A stretch of DNA of 64,000 nucleotides from Cellulophaga baltica (GTDB lineage Bacteria > Bacteroidota > Bacteroidia > Flavobacteriales > Flavobacteriaceae), in NCBI RefSeq assembly GCF_900102165.1, contig NZ_FNBD01000005.1:186001-250000 (forward strand), given 5' to 3'. The position numbers and the translations under genes were made by a program. The notes under the pieces are model-generated. The model saw only the letters and a program-made list of their open reading frames with translations, was not told where the DNA came from and ran no database searches. Shown piece after piece: positions 10,440-19,377 of the stretch; position 1 is the first letter of the stretch, and every line of letters starts with the position of its first letter.

Positions 10440-10478
10440 TTCAATACCTTCTTAACATGAAGAAAAGAAGGTATTGAA
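10440..10478 (-). terminator. Inverted repeat downstream of the symporter gene, probable terminator
   Basis: A perfect 14-bp inverted repeat (TTCAATACCTTCTT at 10440-10453, complement at 10465-10478) with an 11-nt loop lies just past the stop of the minus-strand symporter gene. The T-tract after the stem on the minus strand is poor, so termination efficiency is uncertain. The remaining bases of 10255-10523 are AT-rich, with no other feature I can support. Confidence 0.5.
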
Positions 10479-10523
10479 AAATAAAATATATTCCAAAAAT
10501 GCTTTTAAAGCCTTGTTCGTGTA

Positions 10524-12113
10524 CTACTTCGCAAAGTAGACATAAATAGCAATTACAATAACACATATTGCCAATCCTACCTGATTTACATATTTATATG
10601 GTGTAATAGAAACCTGATTGGTATATTCTAATACAAATGGCTCTTTTCTAGGATATAGCTTACCAATAGCAAGCATAATAAGTACATTTAACACAAACAA
10701 GATAGCATTTACATGCAAGAAATGTGGGTAATCATCTGCACCAAACACATATGGTTTTAATATAAACTGACTAATGATGTATAAAACAGATCCTGAAATA
10801 ATACCAATTTTAGCTGCAATTGCAGGTACATTTTTGGTCAAATACCCCACGATAATTATTGAAAAAATCGGAATACTATAGATTCCATTTATCTCTTGTA
10901 AATAATAAAATAAACTACTTGCATTTGCAATTAATGGCGCTATAAACATTGCTGCTAGTGCCAAACAAATCCCAAATATTTTACCATACTTAACCACCAA
11001 TTTCTCAGGGGCCTCTGGATTAATGTGTTGCTTGTAAATATCAATCCCAAAAAGAGTTACGGAACTATTTAACACACTATTAAATGAGCTCAAAATAGCC
11101 CCAAAGAGCACTGCGGCAAAGAAACCTACAAGTGGTTTTGGTAATACGGCACGTACAAGTTCTGGATACGCCATATCACTAGATGCTAAACCGCCTTCGA
11201 AATAATGATAGGCAATCATACCCGGTAATACCAATATTAAAGGACCTAATATTTTTAAAAATGAAGCCAATAATAATCCTTTCTGACCTTCAGCCAAATT
11301 TTTAGCCCCTAATGCGCGTTGTATAATTTGTTGATTGGTTCCCCAATAGAACAACTGCACCAACATCATACCTGTAAATATGGTTGCGAAAGGCACTTCT
11401 TGTCCAGGATTTCCAGTAGAATCAAAACGTTCAGGGTTGGCTGTCATCAACACATCTAAACCATTTAAGACACTACCATCACCTATAGCCATCAATCCAA
11501 AAACAGGGATTAACATACCTCCTATCAATAAACCTACAGCATTTATAGAGTCGGACACCACAACTGCTTTTAATCCTCCAAAGACTGCATATATTGATCC
11601 AATAATCCCTATTCCCCAAATGCACAGTACAAGGGCTGTTTTATCAGAAACACCTAAGAGCGTAGGAATATCAAACATTCCACTAATAGCTACAGAGCCA
11701 GAATAAAGTATTACTGGTAGTAACACGACCACATATCCCGTTAAAAATAAACCTGATGTTATCGTTTTAGTAGTGGTATCAAAACGGTCTGCCAAAAATT
11801 GTGGCACAGTAGTTATCCCGCCTTTCAAATATCTAGGTAATAAAAAGATTGCGGTTACCACAATGGCTATAGCAGCTAAAGTTTCCCAAGCCATAACTGA
11901 CAATCCATCTTTATAAGCACTACCATTTAAACCTACAATCTGTTCTGTAGATAAATTAGTTAGTAATAAAGAACCTGCAATTACTCCTGCCGTTAAACTC
12001 CTTCCTCCCAAAAAATAACCATCAGATGAAGATTCATCTGTCTTCCGCGTAGCAAAGTAAGATATAATAGCCACAAGTGCCGTAAACCCTACAAATGAAA
12101 TAATTCCTAACAT
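10524..12113 (-). CDS. Sodium:solute symporter (SSS/SLC5 family)
   Basis: A 529-residue integral membrane protein with about 13-14 hydrophobic segments. The N-terminal pattern YFLGGRSL-TAGVIAGSLLLTNLSTEQIVG is typical of SSS transporters, where the first helix helps form the sodium site. The family couples sodium entry to uptake of sugars, inositol, sialic acid or similar solutes; the long form resembles YidK/SGLT-like members more than proline or pantothenate carriers. It is transcribed alone on the minus strand, with 269 bp to the next operon. The neighbouring SusD/FG-GAP locus is compatible with a role in importing a degradation product, which is inference. Substrate unknown. Confidence 0.92.
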   Translation of the reverse strand: MLGIISFVGFTALVAIISYFATRKTDESSSDGYFLGGRSLTAGVIAGSLLLTNLSTEQIVGLNGSAYKDGLSVMAWETLAAIAIVVTAIFLLPRYLKGGITTVPQFLADRFDTTTKTITSGLFLTGYVVVLLPVILYSGSVAISGMFDIPTLLGVSDKTALVLCIWGIGIIGSIYAVFGGLKAVVVSDSINAVGLLIGGMLIPVFGLMAIGDGSVLNGLDVLMTANPERFDSTGNPGQEVPFATIFTGMMLVQLFYWGTNQQIIQRALGAKNLAEGQKGLLLASFLKILGPLILVLPGMIAYHYFEGGLASSDMAYPELVRAVLPKPLVGFFAAVLFGAILSSFNSVLNSSVTLFGIDIYKQHINPEAPEKLVVKYGKIFGICLALAAMFIAPLIANASSLFYYLQEINGIYSIPIFSIIIVGYLTKNVPAIAAKIGIISGSVLYIISQFILKPYVFGADDYPHFLHVNAILFVLNVLIMLAIGKLYPRKEPFVLEYTNQVSITPYKYVNQVGLAICVIVIAIYVYFAK

Positions 12114-12336
12114 TTTTTATTTAGTTTGATTATAATTTATAAATATATTAGAATAATTACACATAATTTAATTTACACGCCTATAATTATTGGTATAGTA
12201 GAATCATTTATGATATTCATACAACTACAACGTTTTCTTTAATCAAAAATTCAATTTAACAGGAATTTCACCATTTTAAAAAAGCTATTTCGTTGCTTTG
12301 TAAAATCTAATGGAATAATTTTTTAAATCATAAAAA

Positions 12337-13188
12337 ATGAAACTTTTATCGTTTGTATCTATTGCCATGTTTTTAACGGGTTGTTCTAACTACGGACAGT
12401 TAACCTTTGTGACCAAACTTCCTAAAGCTGTAAAAGAAAATTCTGGTATTGCTTATTATGGGAATGAGAAAGCTTGGTTTGTAGAAGACCATGGAAATGA
12501 TGATATCTTATACCAAATAGATTTCAATGGGAAGATTTTAAAAGAGCTTCAAGTAAAAAATGGTGGAAATCAAGATTGGGAAGATCTTACTCAAGACAAG
12601 AAAGGGAATCTTTATATTGCAGATATTGGAAACAATACAAATGAACGAAAGGATCTAGTGGTCTATAAAGTCCCAAATCCTGAGATAGAACCTGGTGATA
12701 AGATAGACGCTCAAAAAATTGAATTTTATTATCCAGATCAAAAAGAGTTTCCTCCTAAAAAAGATCATTTAATTTATGATGCCGAAGCCTTGTTTCATTT
12801 TAACAATGCACTTTATATCATTATAAAGAATAGATCACGCCCATTTACTGGAAAAACTTTTATTTATAAAATTCCAGATACTCCAGGAAAATACGCTGCA
12901 GAGTTAGTCGGCGAATTTACTCCCTGTGAAACTGCTCGAGTTTGCCAAGTTACCTCAGCTACAATTTCTCCTGATGGGAAAAAATTAGTGATATTAGGAT
13001 ATGGTTTTTTATGGATTTATTCTGATTTTAAAGGCGACGACTTTATTAATGGCACGTTAAAAACCATAGATTTAGGAGCCACTACACAAATAGAATCTGT
13101 ATGTTTTAAAGATGACAATACGCTTTTAATCTCTGATGAAGAGCGCGCTAAAACGGGTCAAAATCTATATTCCTATTCGTTGAAATAA
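12337..13188 (+). CDS. Predicted lipoprotein with SdiA-regulated-like beta-propeller
   Basis: A 283-residue protein with a lipoprotein signal (MKLLSFVSIAMFLTGC, Cys16). The body has repeated strands with blade-like phrases (SGIAYYGNEKAWFVEDHG, WEDLTQDKKGNLYIADIGNN, SATISPDGKKLVILGYG, CFKDDNTLLISDEE), as in SdiA-regulated or SMP-30-like six-bladed propellers. A pair of cysteines (CETARVC) could form a disulphide. No complete catalytic metal site is recognised. It stands alone on the plus strand and converges on the metallophosphatase-Omp85 gene only 15 bp away. The upstream 223 bp is AT-rich, with no clear regulatory site. Function unknown; the fold call is moderate. Confidence 0.7.
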   Translation: MKLLSFVSIAMFLTGCSNYGQLTFVTKLPKAVKENSGIAYYGNEKAWFVEDHGNDDILYQIDFNGKILKELQVKNGGNQDWEDLTQDKKGNLYIADIGNNTNERKDLVVYKVPNPEIEPGDKIDAQKIEFYYPDQKEFPPKKDHLIYDAEALFHFNNALYIIIKNRSRPFTGKTFIYKIPDTPGKYAAELVGEFTPCETARVCQVTSATISPDGKKLVILGYGFLWIYSDFKGDDFINGTLKTIDLGATTQIESVCFKDDNTLLISDEERAKTGQNLYSYSLK

Positions 13189-13203
13189 AAAAGGTTATAC
13201 TAT

Positions 13204-16200
13204 CTAGAATCCAAAGCCTAAACCAAAACTAAACCTTGGTCCGTCTTTGCTATTGAAAACAGCTAAGTTAATGGATAGCAGGTCTGCAGCATTCAAGAAA
13301 AAACCACCTCCATAAGAGGTATGCCACGTATTAGAATCTACAGTAGGCATCCATACCTTACCATAATCAAACCCTGCAAAGAGTCCCATTGCGGTGGGTA
13401 AAATACTAGTTCTCATTTTCTTTAAGCTAAAACGAAGGTCTGTATTTTGATAGTAAGAAGATTTTCCTGTAAATCGTTGATTTCTAAACCCTCTAAGTCC
13501 ATCTACTCCCCCTATACTTGCCCCTTGGTAAAATTCAAAATCGTTTCCTACAATAAAATGTCCTTTCCATTTTGTAGCAAGAACAAGTCTTCCGCTAGGT
13601 ATTAACTTATAATCAAAGGACAGGCTAGGAATAAGGTAAGCAAATCCATTATCCGTATCATTTAAATCGGTCTTATAACCAGCTTTTAGCGCCGTAGCCA
13701 TTCCTAAGGTTGGAAAAGCTTGGTTATCCTTATTTTCATAGGTATACTCCGCTTCGCTACCAATGAAACGATTTGTGGTCTCTTCCCCATTTTCTTGGTA
13801 AAATTCATTCACAAATCTATCAGCTGTTTCTTCTACTTCTATGGATTCTATCATAAGTCCGGCTTTGAACTTTGCTCCTAATCTTCCTCTCCACACCAAT
13901 GAAGGTGCAAACTTTATGGTTTCAATACGTACTCTATTATAGTCTAGATCAAAATCATCATCGAAATTTTCTGTATCATTCCCGAAACCAAAAAAATTGA
14001 TCGCAAAATTAGGGCTGGTAAATCGCGCAGCAATTTCTAGATTCCAATTTTCAAAAATGTGCGCAAATTCTCCTTTATAAGCAACATCATAACCACTGGT
14101 AGCAAAATAATACGATGCCATAATATCATGCTTTTCTGTAAACGGGTTTTGTCTAAACCCATTATAGGTATAGGTATTTTGAAAACCAATTTTAATACCA
14201 TCATCTGGATTAAAACCAATTGTAGGTATAATTTGGTTTGTGCTATTTCTTATTTTTAATGGCTGATATGTGTTCACGGTATAATCATCCATCAACTTTA
14301 CTTTTGTACCTTTTACATTTTTAAAGGTATTCTTTTTACTTTTATAATCGTAAATACTGATATTTCTAGAAGTCTCTATATCATAAATGTCATTATTCTG
14401 CCCTCCTATTAATCGTACTTTAATAGCGTTGTTTTTAACTCCTTTCACCTCAAACAAATCATCATCATCCAAGCCATATACCCAAATTTCTTTAGTTGTT
14501 TTTTTATTAAAAATTTTTTCAAAAAACAGTTTTTTCTTTTTATCGCCTATATTTCTGTACGCTTTAATTTCAGTTTCATTTTCATTAATTCTGTTAATCT
14601 CAAACCAATCATCTTTATCAGTACCGGTAACTACCGCAAATTTATTCAAGATAGAAAAGTAGGTTTCTGCAGTTTCTGTTATCCCTGCCAGACGTGCTAA
14701 TAAGGTATGTTTTATTTCTGCTACTTTCTTATCTCTCACCTCTTCTGGGAAAGCTAATAAGGCTTCCTCTATAATGGCTGGAGTAATATGTGCTTTTAGA
14801 TAATTCGCTTGTTCTATCCATTCACTTTCTGTAGTTTCTGGCAATAAAGCCATATCCAGCACATAGGTTTTAGGCGAGGAATTAAATCCTCTCACACTTC
14901 TAATTTCATCATTAAAACCTTCCATTAAACGCAATCCGGGGATAATTCTAGTCGCAACATTCATTAATAACCCATCTCCCATTTGTGAGAATACTTGGTC
15001 CCGATCTCTTGGCACCGGCTTGTATACTACTTTTTTGGTGTCTTTATCTTTAAATTCTGCCCAACGCCATTGATCTGTGTGCCTATCCCAATCGCCAATG
15101 GCCATGTCAAATAAACGCGCTCTAATATAAAGTTTAGTGTCTACGCTATATTTTTCATCGTCACGCAAATCCTCGAGCATAGAATCGGTACTTTTTAATT
15201 CATCGCTATACCCAAAACTCTTTAAATCTCCATGACCATCCCCTGCATGCTCTTCAATCATATAAAGCTCATCACCAAAGGTATCATTATACTCTTTTAA
15301 GGCTGTTTGCTTAGGTACATAATAGAGAACAGGATTGGTATGGTACAAATCTACAGCATCAGACAACGTTGCCACTGCAAAAGGAGCAAAAGGATGCGCT
15401 CCCGTATAAAAGTCTTCCAATAATTTCTCCGTATAGGTATCTCTCAAATCATCTACAACGTATTGATCCTGAAATGCCATAGATTGAAGGTAGAGTTCTG
15501 CACTTTTACGAATAGCACGCATAACATATTCTTTACCACTTTCATCTCTTAATCTCAAGGATTTAGATTGATGACCACCTCCTTTTTTTACTGGTACAAG
15601 ACCACCGAACAAGGTATCTAACCTTACCGTAGGAGCAGTTATCTTAGCTCCATAATACTTTCGATATTTTGTTCCCCAAATTTTTTCGTAAAATTTAGAT
15701 TTATCTACTTCTTCCGCAGTATAAATAGTAGAGGTTACGGTAGCGGGAAAATTTTCACTATATACCGTATCAGCTAAAAACCTATCTTTTTTTAATACTT
15801 CCGTCCCAAAAAGAAAATCTTCAGATAAATCATCATTCAAGCCATAGAAACGTACCTTAGAGGAACCATCTTTATACACCTCGAGGATAGCATAGCCCAT
15901 TTGCCCAGTTGAAAACTCGCTACCATTTAGCAATTTTGTATGTCCCTTCTTTGATCCCGAGCCGCTTACAATCTGTGGAGTATTTTTTTCAACGATATAT
16001 TGCAAAGTATGTTCATGACCAGAGGCAAAAATTACTTTATCAGAAAACTGGGCTAATGTAGTAATTCTATCACGCAGCTCTCGGTACATCTTATTGTTAT
16101 TATCCTCAATAGAAGGTCCCGCTGTTTTTCTAAGGACGTTAGCCACAGAACCAAGTATAGGTAAAGGAACATTTTTATTGGAGGGATACAATTGCTGCCT

Positions 16201-16917
16201 TAACGTAGTTTGACCACCATGAGAACCATAGGTAAACATAGGATGATGCATCGCAATTATGGTAGTACGCTCGCGATTGTCTTTGATTACATCTTCTACT
16301 TCTAACAAAAATTTATCTCTACTCTTAATATCACATTTATCATTAATATCTGGGCGTTTATCCCAATTGGTAAGATACCATTCTGTATCGATCACCACGA
16401 CCACTACATCCTCATTAATTTCTATGGTTTTTATAGGACATCCATTTTCTGGAAAAAAAACATCATCGCTATTTAATTTCTCTTGAATATATTCTTGTTC
16501 TCTCTTTAACCCTACTAATCCTTCGGTATACCAATCATGGTTCCCTGGAATAAAAAACTTATTTCCTTTAAAATTAGCTAACGTTGCTATTTGAGCATTT
16601 AAGTGGCTTGCGGCTGTTCGGTATGCCAGAGTAGAATCTACAGGATCTGGCAAACCTGCAGGATAAATATTATCACCTAGAAAAATAGCCGTACTGTTTT
16701 TATCAGCTACATTCAATCGCTCTTTAAATGCCTTTAACGCAGGATTCATTCCTCCTAAAGGTGACAAACCTGCATCTCCAATCAAATAAAAGGTATGAGA
16801 TACCTCTTTAGCTGTTAGTGTATCTTGACGATCTTCAATATTTTTATACTTAGCATGGTAAGTAGCACATCCTGAAAAAAACAAAAGAATTACGATAAGA
16901 GTAAAATGTTTACGCAT
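13204..16917 (-). CDS. Lipoprotein fusion of metallophosphatase and Omp85-type beta-barrel (catalytically intact paralogue)
   Basis: I place the start at the ATG at 16917, because it gives a clean lipoprotein signal (MRKHFTLIVILLFFSGC); the longer frame to 16965 would bury it behind 16 polar residues. The 1237-residue product starts with a calcineurin-like phosphatase domain with all metal-ligand motifs: GDAG (about 47-50), GDNIYP (81-86), GNHDW (125-129), HHP (224-226) and GHEH (300-303). A middle domain of about 500 residues contains VPRDRDQVF and WDRHTDQWRW. The C-terminus is a surface-antigen/Omp85-like barrel with the GLRGFRNQRFTGK motif. It is presumably an outer-membrane protein displaying a phosphatase. 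A paralogue lies at 27384-31115. Confidence 0.87.
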   Translation of the reverse strand: MRKHFTLIVILLFFSGCATYHAKYKNIEDRQDTLTAKEVSHTFYLIGDAGLSPLGGMNPALKAFKERLNVADKNSTAIFLGDNIYPAGLPDPVDSTLAYRTAASHLNAQIATLANFKGNKFFIPGNHDWYTEGLVGLKREQEYIQEKLNSDDVFFPENGCPIKTIEINEDVVVVVIDTEWYLTNWDKRPDINDKCDIKSRDKFLLEVEDVIKDNRERTTIIAMHHPMFTYGSHGGQTTLRQQLYPSNKNVPLPILGSVANVLRKTAGPSIEDNNNKMYRELRDRITTLAQFSDKVIFASGHEHTLQYIVEKNTPQIVSGSGSKKGHTKLLNGSEFSTGQMGYAILEVYKDGSSKVRFYGLNDDLSEDFLFGTEVLKKDRFLADTVYSENFPATVTSTIYTAEEVDKSKFYEKIWGTKYRKYYGAKITAPTVRLDTLFGGLVPVKKGGGHQSKSLRLRDESGKEYVMRAIRKSAELYLQSMAFQDQYVVDDLRDTYTEKLLEDFYTGAHPFAPFAVATLSDAVDLYHTNPVLYYVPKQTALKEYNDTFGDELYMIEEHAGDGHGDLKSFGYSDELKSTDSMLEDLRDDEKYSVDTKLYIRARLFDMAIGDWDRHTDQWRWAEFKDKDTKKVVYKPVPRDRDQVFSQMGDGLLMNVATRIIPGLRLMEGFNDEIRSVRGFNSSPKTYVLDMALLPETTESEWIEQANYLKAHITPAIIEEALLAFPEEVRDKKVAEIKHTLLARLAGITETAETYFSILNKFAVVTGTDKDDWFEINRINENETEIKAYRNIGDKKKKLFFEKIFNKKTTKEIWVYGLDDDDLFEVKGVKNNAIKVRLIGGQNNDIYDIETSRNISIYDYKSKKNTFKNVKGTKVKLMDDYTVNTYQPLKIRNSTNQIIPTIGFNPDDGIKIGFQNTYTYNGFRQNPFTEKHDIMASYYFATSGYDVAYKGEFAHIFENWNLEIAARFTSPNFAINFFGFGNDTENFDDDFDLDYNRVRIETIKFAPSLVWRGRLGAKFKAGLMIESIEVEETADRFVNEFYQENGEETTNRFIGSEAEYTYENKDNQAFPTLGMATALKAGYKTDLNDTDNGFAYLIPSLSFDYKLIPSGRLVLATKWKGHFIVGNDFEFYQGASIGGVDGLRGFRNQRFTGKSSYYQNTDLRFSLKKMRTSILPTAMGLFAGFDYGKVWMPTVDSNTWHTSYGGGFFLNAADLLSINLAVFNSKDGPRFSFGLGFGF

Positions 16918-16963
16918 AGCAGCAAGTAAAGAGTTATAAAATTTGTAATTTGGACTTTTAATC

Positions 16964-18175
16964 ATGATTCATATGAACGACATATTATCCAAAACCGAAG
17001 AGTATGCTACGGATTTACTAACTAAAAAATTAGATAGTAAATTTTTATATCATAATCTTAGACACACTCAAAGAGTCGTTAAAAGTACTAAAGAATTACT
17101 AAACTTCTATAACCTAAAGGACGAAGAAATTAACGCAATCACTATTGCTGCATGGCTTCATGACATTGGATATACGGTAAGTTCTTCAGACCATGAAGAG
17201 CACGGAGCTAAACTTGCTAAAACTTTCTTAGAAGGTTTAAACTGCGATGCCAATTTAGTACATACTGTATGTGGTTTGATTTTAGCTACAAAAATGGGGC
17301 ATAGCCCAAAGAATCTTTGTGAAGAAATAATAAAAGACGCAGATTGCTCTCATTTTGGACAGCATAGCTATCTGGAGACTTCTGAACTTCTTAGAGAAGA
17401 GCTTACACTTCTAGAAATAGCCTCTTTTACACGCAAGGAATGGCGCGATAAGAATATTGAATTATTTAGAACCCAACACCACTATTACACTACATATGCC
17501 AAAGAAAATTGGCAACCAATTAAGGACGAAAACCTTCAAGGTTTATTAAAGAAAAAGAAAAAAAACAATAAGCTTGTTAAAAAAGAGAAGCTTAAGGTTA
17601 GCTTAAAAAATAAAAGTCCAGAACGTGGTATTCAAACCATGTTCAGAGTAACTATGCGCAACCACTTAAAACTGAGTGATATTGCGGATACGAAAGCAAA
17701 TATTTTACTATCGGTAAATGCTATTATTATCTCTTTAATTTTAGCAAATTTGATTCCAAAACTAGACAACCCAAGCAATGATTATTTAGTGATACCCGCT
17801 GCTATATTTGTTATTTTCAGTGTTACATCTATGATTATGTCTGTTTTAGCTACCCGCCCCAATGTTACCAGCGGAGAGTTTAATAAAGAGGATGTAGAAA
17901 ATAAAAAGGTAAACCTTTTATTCTTTGGAAATTTCCATAAAATGAAATTAGAAGATTATGAGTGGGCTATTCAGGAATTGATCAAGGACCAAGAATATGT
18001 ATACTCCTCATTAACTAAAGATTTATATTTCTTAGGCTTAGTTCTAGACAAAAAATACAAGCTTTTACGTTGGACTTATACCATTTTTATGATTGGTATG
18101 GTGCTCTCTGTAATTGCTTTTTTCGTAGCTCTTAAATTCTACGGTCCTGAACGAATTATAGAATTGCCTACCTAG
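16964..18175 (+). CDS. HD-domain phosphohydrolase fused to a Pycsar-effector-like transmembrane domain (PycTM)
   Basis: A 403-residue protein. Residues 1-200 form an HD phosphohydrolase domain (YHNLRHTQRV with His34, AAWLHDIGY with His66-Asp67, DHEEHG, and IKDADCSHF), so metal-dependent phosphodiesterase chemistry is likely. A Lys-rich linker (about 190-215) leads to a C-terminal domain with the pattern LSDIADTKANILLSVNAIIISL. That pattern is typical of the PycTM domain of Pycsar anti-phage effectors, with membrane segments near 244-265, 275-297 and 370-392. No pyrimidine cyclase gene is nearby. The start could equally be the ATG three codons in (16973). It is divergent from the metallophosphatase gene and lies 111 bp before the histidine kinase. 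Role in defence or signalling is inference. Confidence 0.8.
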   Translation: MIHMNDILSKTEEYATDLLTKKLDSKFLYHNLRHTQRVVKSTKELLNFYNLKDEEINAITIAAWLHDIGYTVSSSDHEEHGAKLAKTFLEGLNCDANLVHTVCGLILATKMGHSPKNLCEEIIKDADCSHFGQHSYLETSELLREELTLLEIASFTRKEWRDKNIELFRTQHHYYTTYAKENWQPIKDENLQGLLKKKKKNNKLVKKEKLKVSLKNKSPERGIQTMFRVTMRNHLKLSDIADTKANILLSVNAIIISLILANLIPKLDNPSNDYLVIPAAIFVIFSVTSMIMSVLATRPNVTSGEFNKEDVENKKVNLLFFGNFHKMKLEDYEWAIQELIKDQEYVYSSLTKDLYFLGLVLDKKYKLLRWTYTIFMIGMVLSVIAFFVALKFYGPERIIELPT

Positions 18176-18286
18176 TAGCATTCTATCTAAAAAAACCTTT
18201 CCCTATCAACCACCATTTTAATTTGCAGACTATCTTCCATTAAGATAATTCTGTGCTGTTTTTAGTTGAATTAAATAAAATTTTCA

Positions 18287-19375
18287 ATGGCAACCACAGG
18301 TGAAAAACTTAAAGAACGCATCAAAGAACTTACTTGTCTCTATGAGGTAACTTCTATTATAGTTAATTGTGATTATAACCAATTAGAAACTTCATTAGAA
18401 GCCATTGTTGATTGCTTAAAAAAAGCAATGCGTTATGATGAGGCTGCTTATGTTTCATTGTCCTGTGACCAGTACCATGTAACGTCTGCATCAATAATAC
18501 CAGAATTAGTATCCTTGAAATCTTCTATAAAGGTATTTAATAAAATTGATGGGCATATAACCGTAGGATACCCTACCACCAATTTTACATCGGAAGACTT
18601 TTTAAAAGAGGAACTTACTTTACTAAATAATGTAAGCTTAGCTATAGGCAATCTTCTAGAAAAAAAACAAATACGAGAAAATGAAATTGCCATCAAAAGA
18701 CAAGTTGAACGTTCTGACAGACTCAATATACTAGGCGAAATAACCGCTGGAATAGCACATGAGTTAAACACGCCACTGGCTAATATTTTAGGTTTTGCAG
18801 AACTTTTAAGAAATAACCTTACGGATGAAAATGCAATTCGAGATTTAGATAAAATTGTAGATAGCGCTATATTCTCAAGAGAAGTAGTAAAAAAATTAAT
18901 GTTTTTTACTTGCGAAATGCCGCAACAAATGGGTGAACTTACGGTTAATCCAATAATCTCAGATGTTTTAAACCTGCTAGATCTCACGTTTAAAAAAAGT
19001 AAAGTTAACTATGCTCTTTCGTTTAATAAAGAAAATATTCAATTGAAGGCAGATAGCATTCAATTAACGCAAGTACTATTCAATTTAATCATGAATGCCA
19101 TTTATTTTTCCCCTCCTAACACTACCATCACCATTAAAGTTAAAGAACTTGCTCATGAGGTAAGAATTAGTATTTCTGATGAAGGTCCTGGAATATCTAA
19201 AGTCAACGAAGAAAAAATATTTCAACCATTCTTTACCACTAAACCCGTTGGAGAAGGTTCTGGATTAGGTTTGAGCGTAGTACACGGAATCGTTAAAAGC
19301 CACAAGGGCCAAATTACCTATTCTCAAAACAAGCCAAAAGGCGCCACTTTTGTTGTTAATTTTCCAAAATTATAG
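18287..19375 (+). CDS. Sensor histidine kinase, GAF-like input, NtrB-type partner of the adjacent NtrC regulator
   Basis: A 362-residue soluble kinase with no membrane segment. Residues 1-125 look like a GAF-type sensor followed by a coiled helix. The phosphoacceptor His158 lies in GIAHELNTPLANILGF. The ATPase domain shows the N box (NLIMNAIYFSP), G1 (DEGPGI), F box (FFTTK) and G2 (GEGSGLGLSVVHGI). It is cytosolic, so it should sense an internal signal. It ends two bases before the start of the response regulator gene, a tight two-gene operon, so the NtrC protein is its almost certain target. The stimulus is unknown; the target operon carries glutamate dehydrogenase, which hints at nitrogen or stress status. 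Confidence 0.92.
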   Translation: MATTGEKLKERIKELTCLYEVTSIIVNCDYNQLETSLEAIVDCLKKAMRYDEAAYVSLSCDQYHVTSASIIPELVSLKSSIKVFNKIDGHITVGYPTTNFTSEDFLKEELTLLNNVSLAIGNLLEKKQIRENEIAIKRQVERSDRLNILGEITAGIAHELNTPLANILGFAELLRNNLTDENAIRDLDKIVDSAIFSREVVKKLMFFTCEMPQQMGELTVNPIISDVLNLLDLTFKKSKVNYALSFNKENIQLKADSIQLTQVLFNLIMNAIYFSPPNTTITIKVKELAHEVRISISDEGPGISKVNEEKIFQPFFTTKPVGEGSGLGLSVVHGIVKSHKGQITYSQNKPKGATFVVNFPKL

Positions 19376-19377
19376 GC

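Noticed and set aside
10255-10523. Possible promoter or small RNA between the FG-GAP operon and the symporter
   Set aside because: Apart from the inverted repeat at 10440-10478 I found no TAnnTTTG element or ORF that could be defended.
16918-16965. Upstream start of the first metallophosphatase-Omp85 gene
   Set aside because: The 16 extra residues would hide the lipoprotein signal that starts at 16917, and the ATG overlaps the divergent gene.
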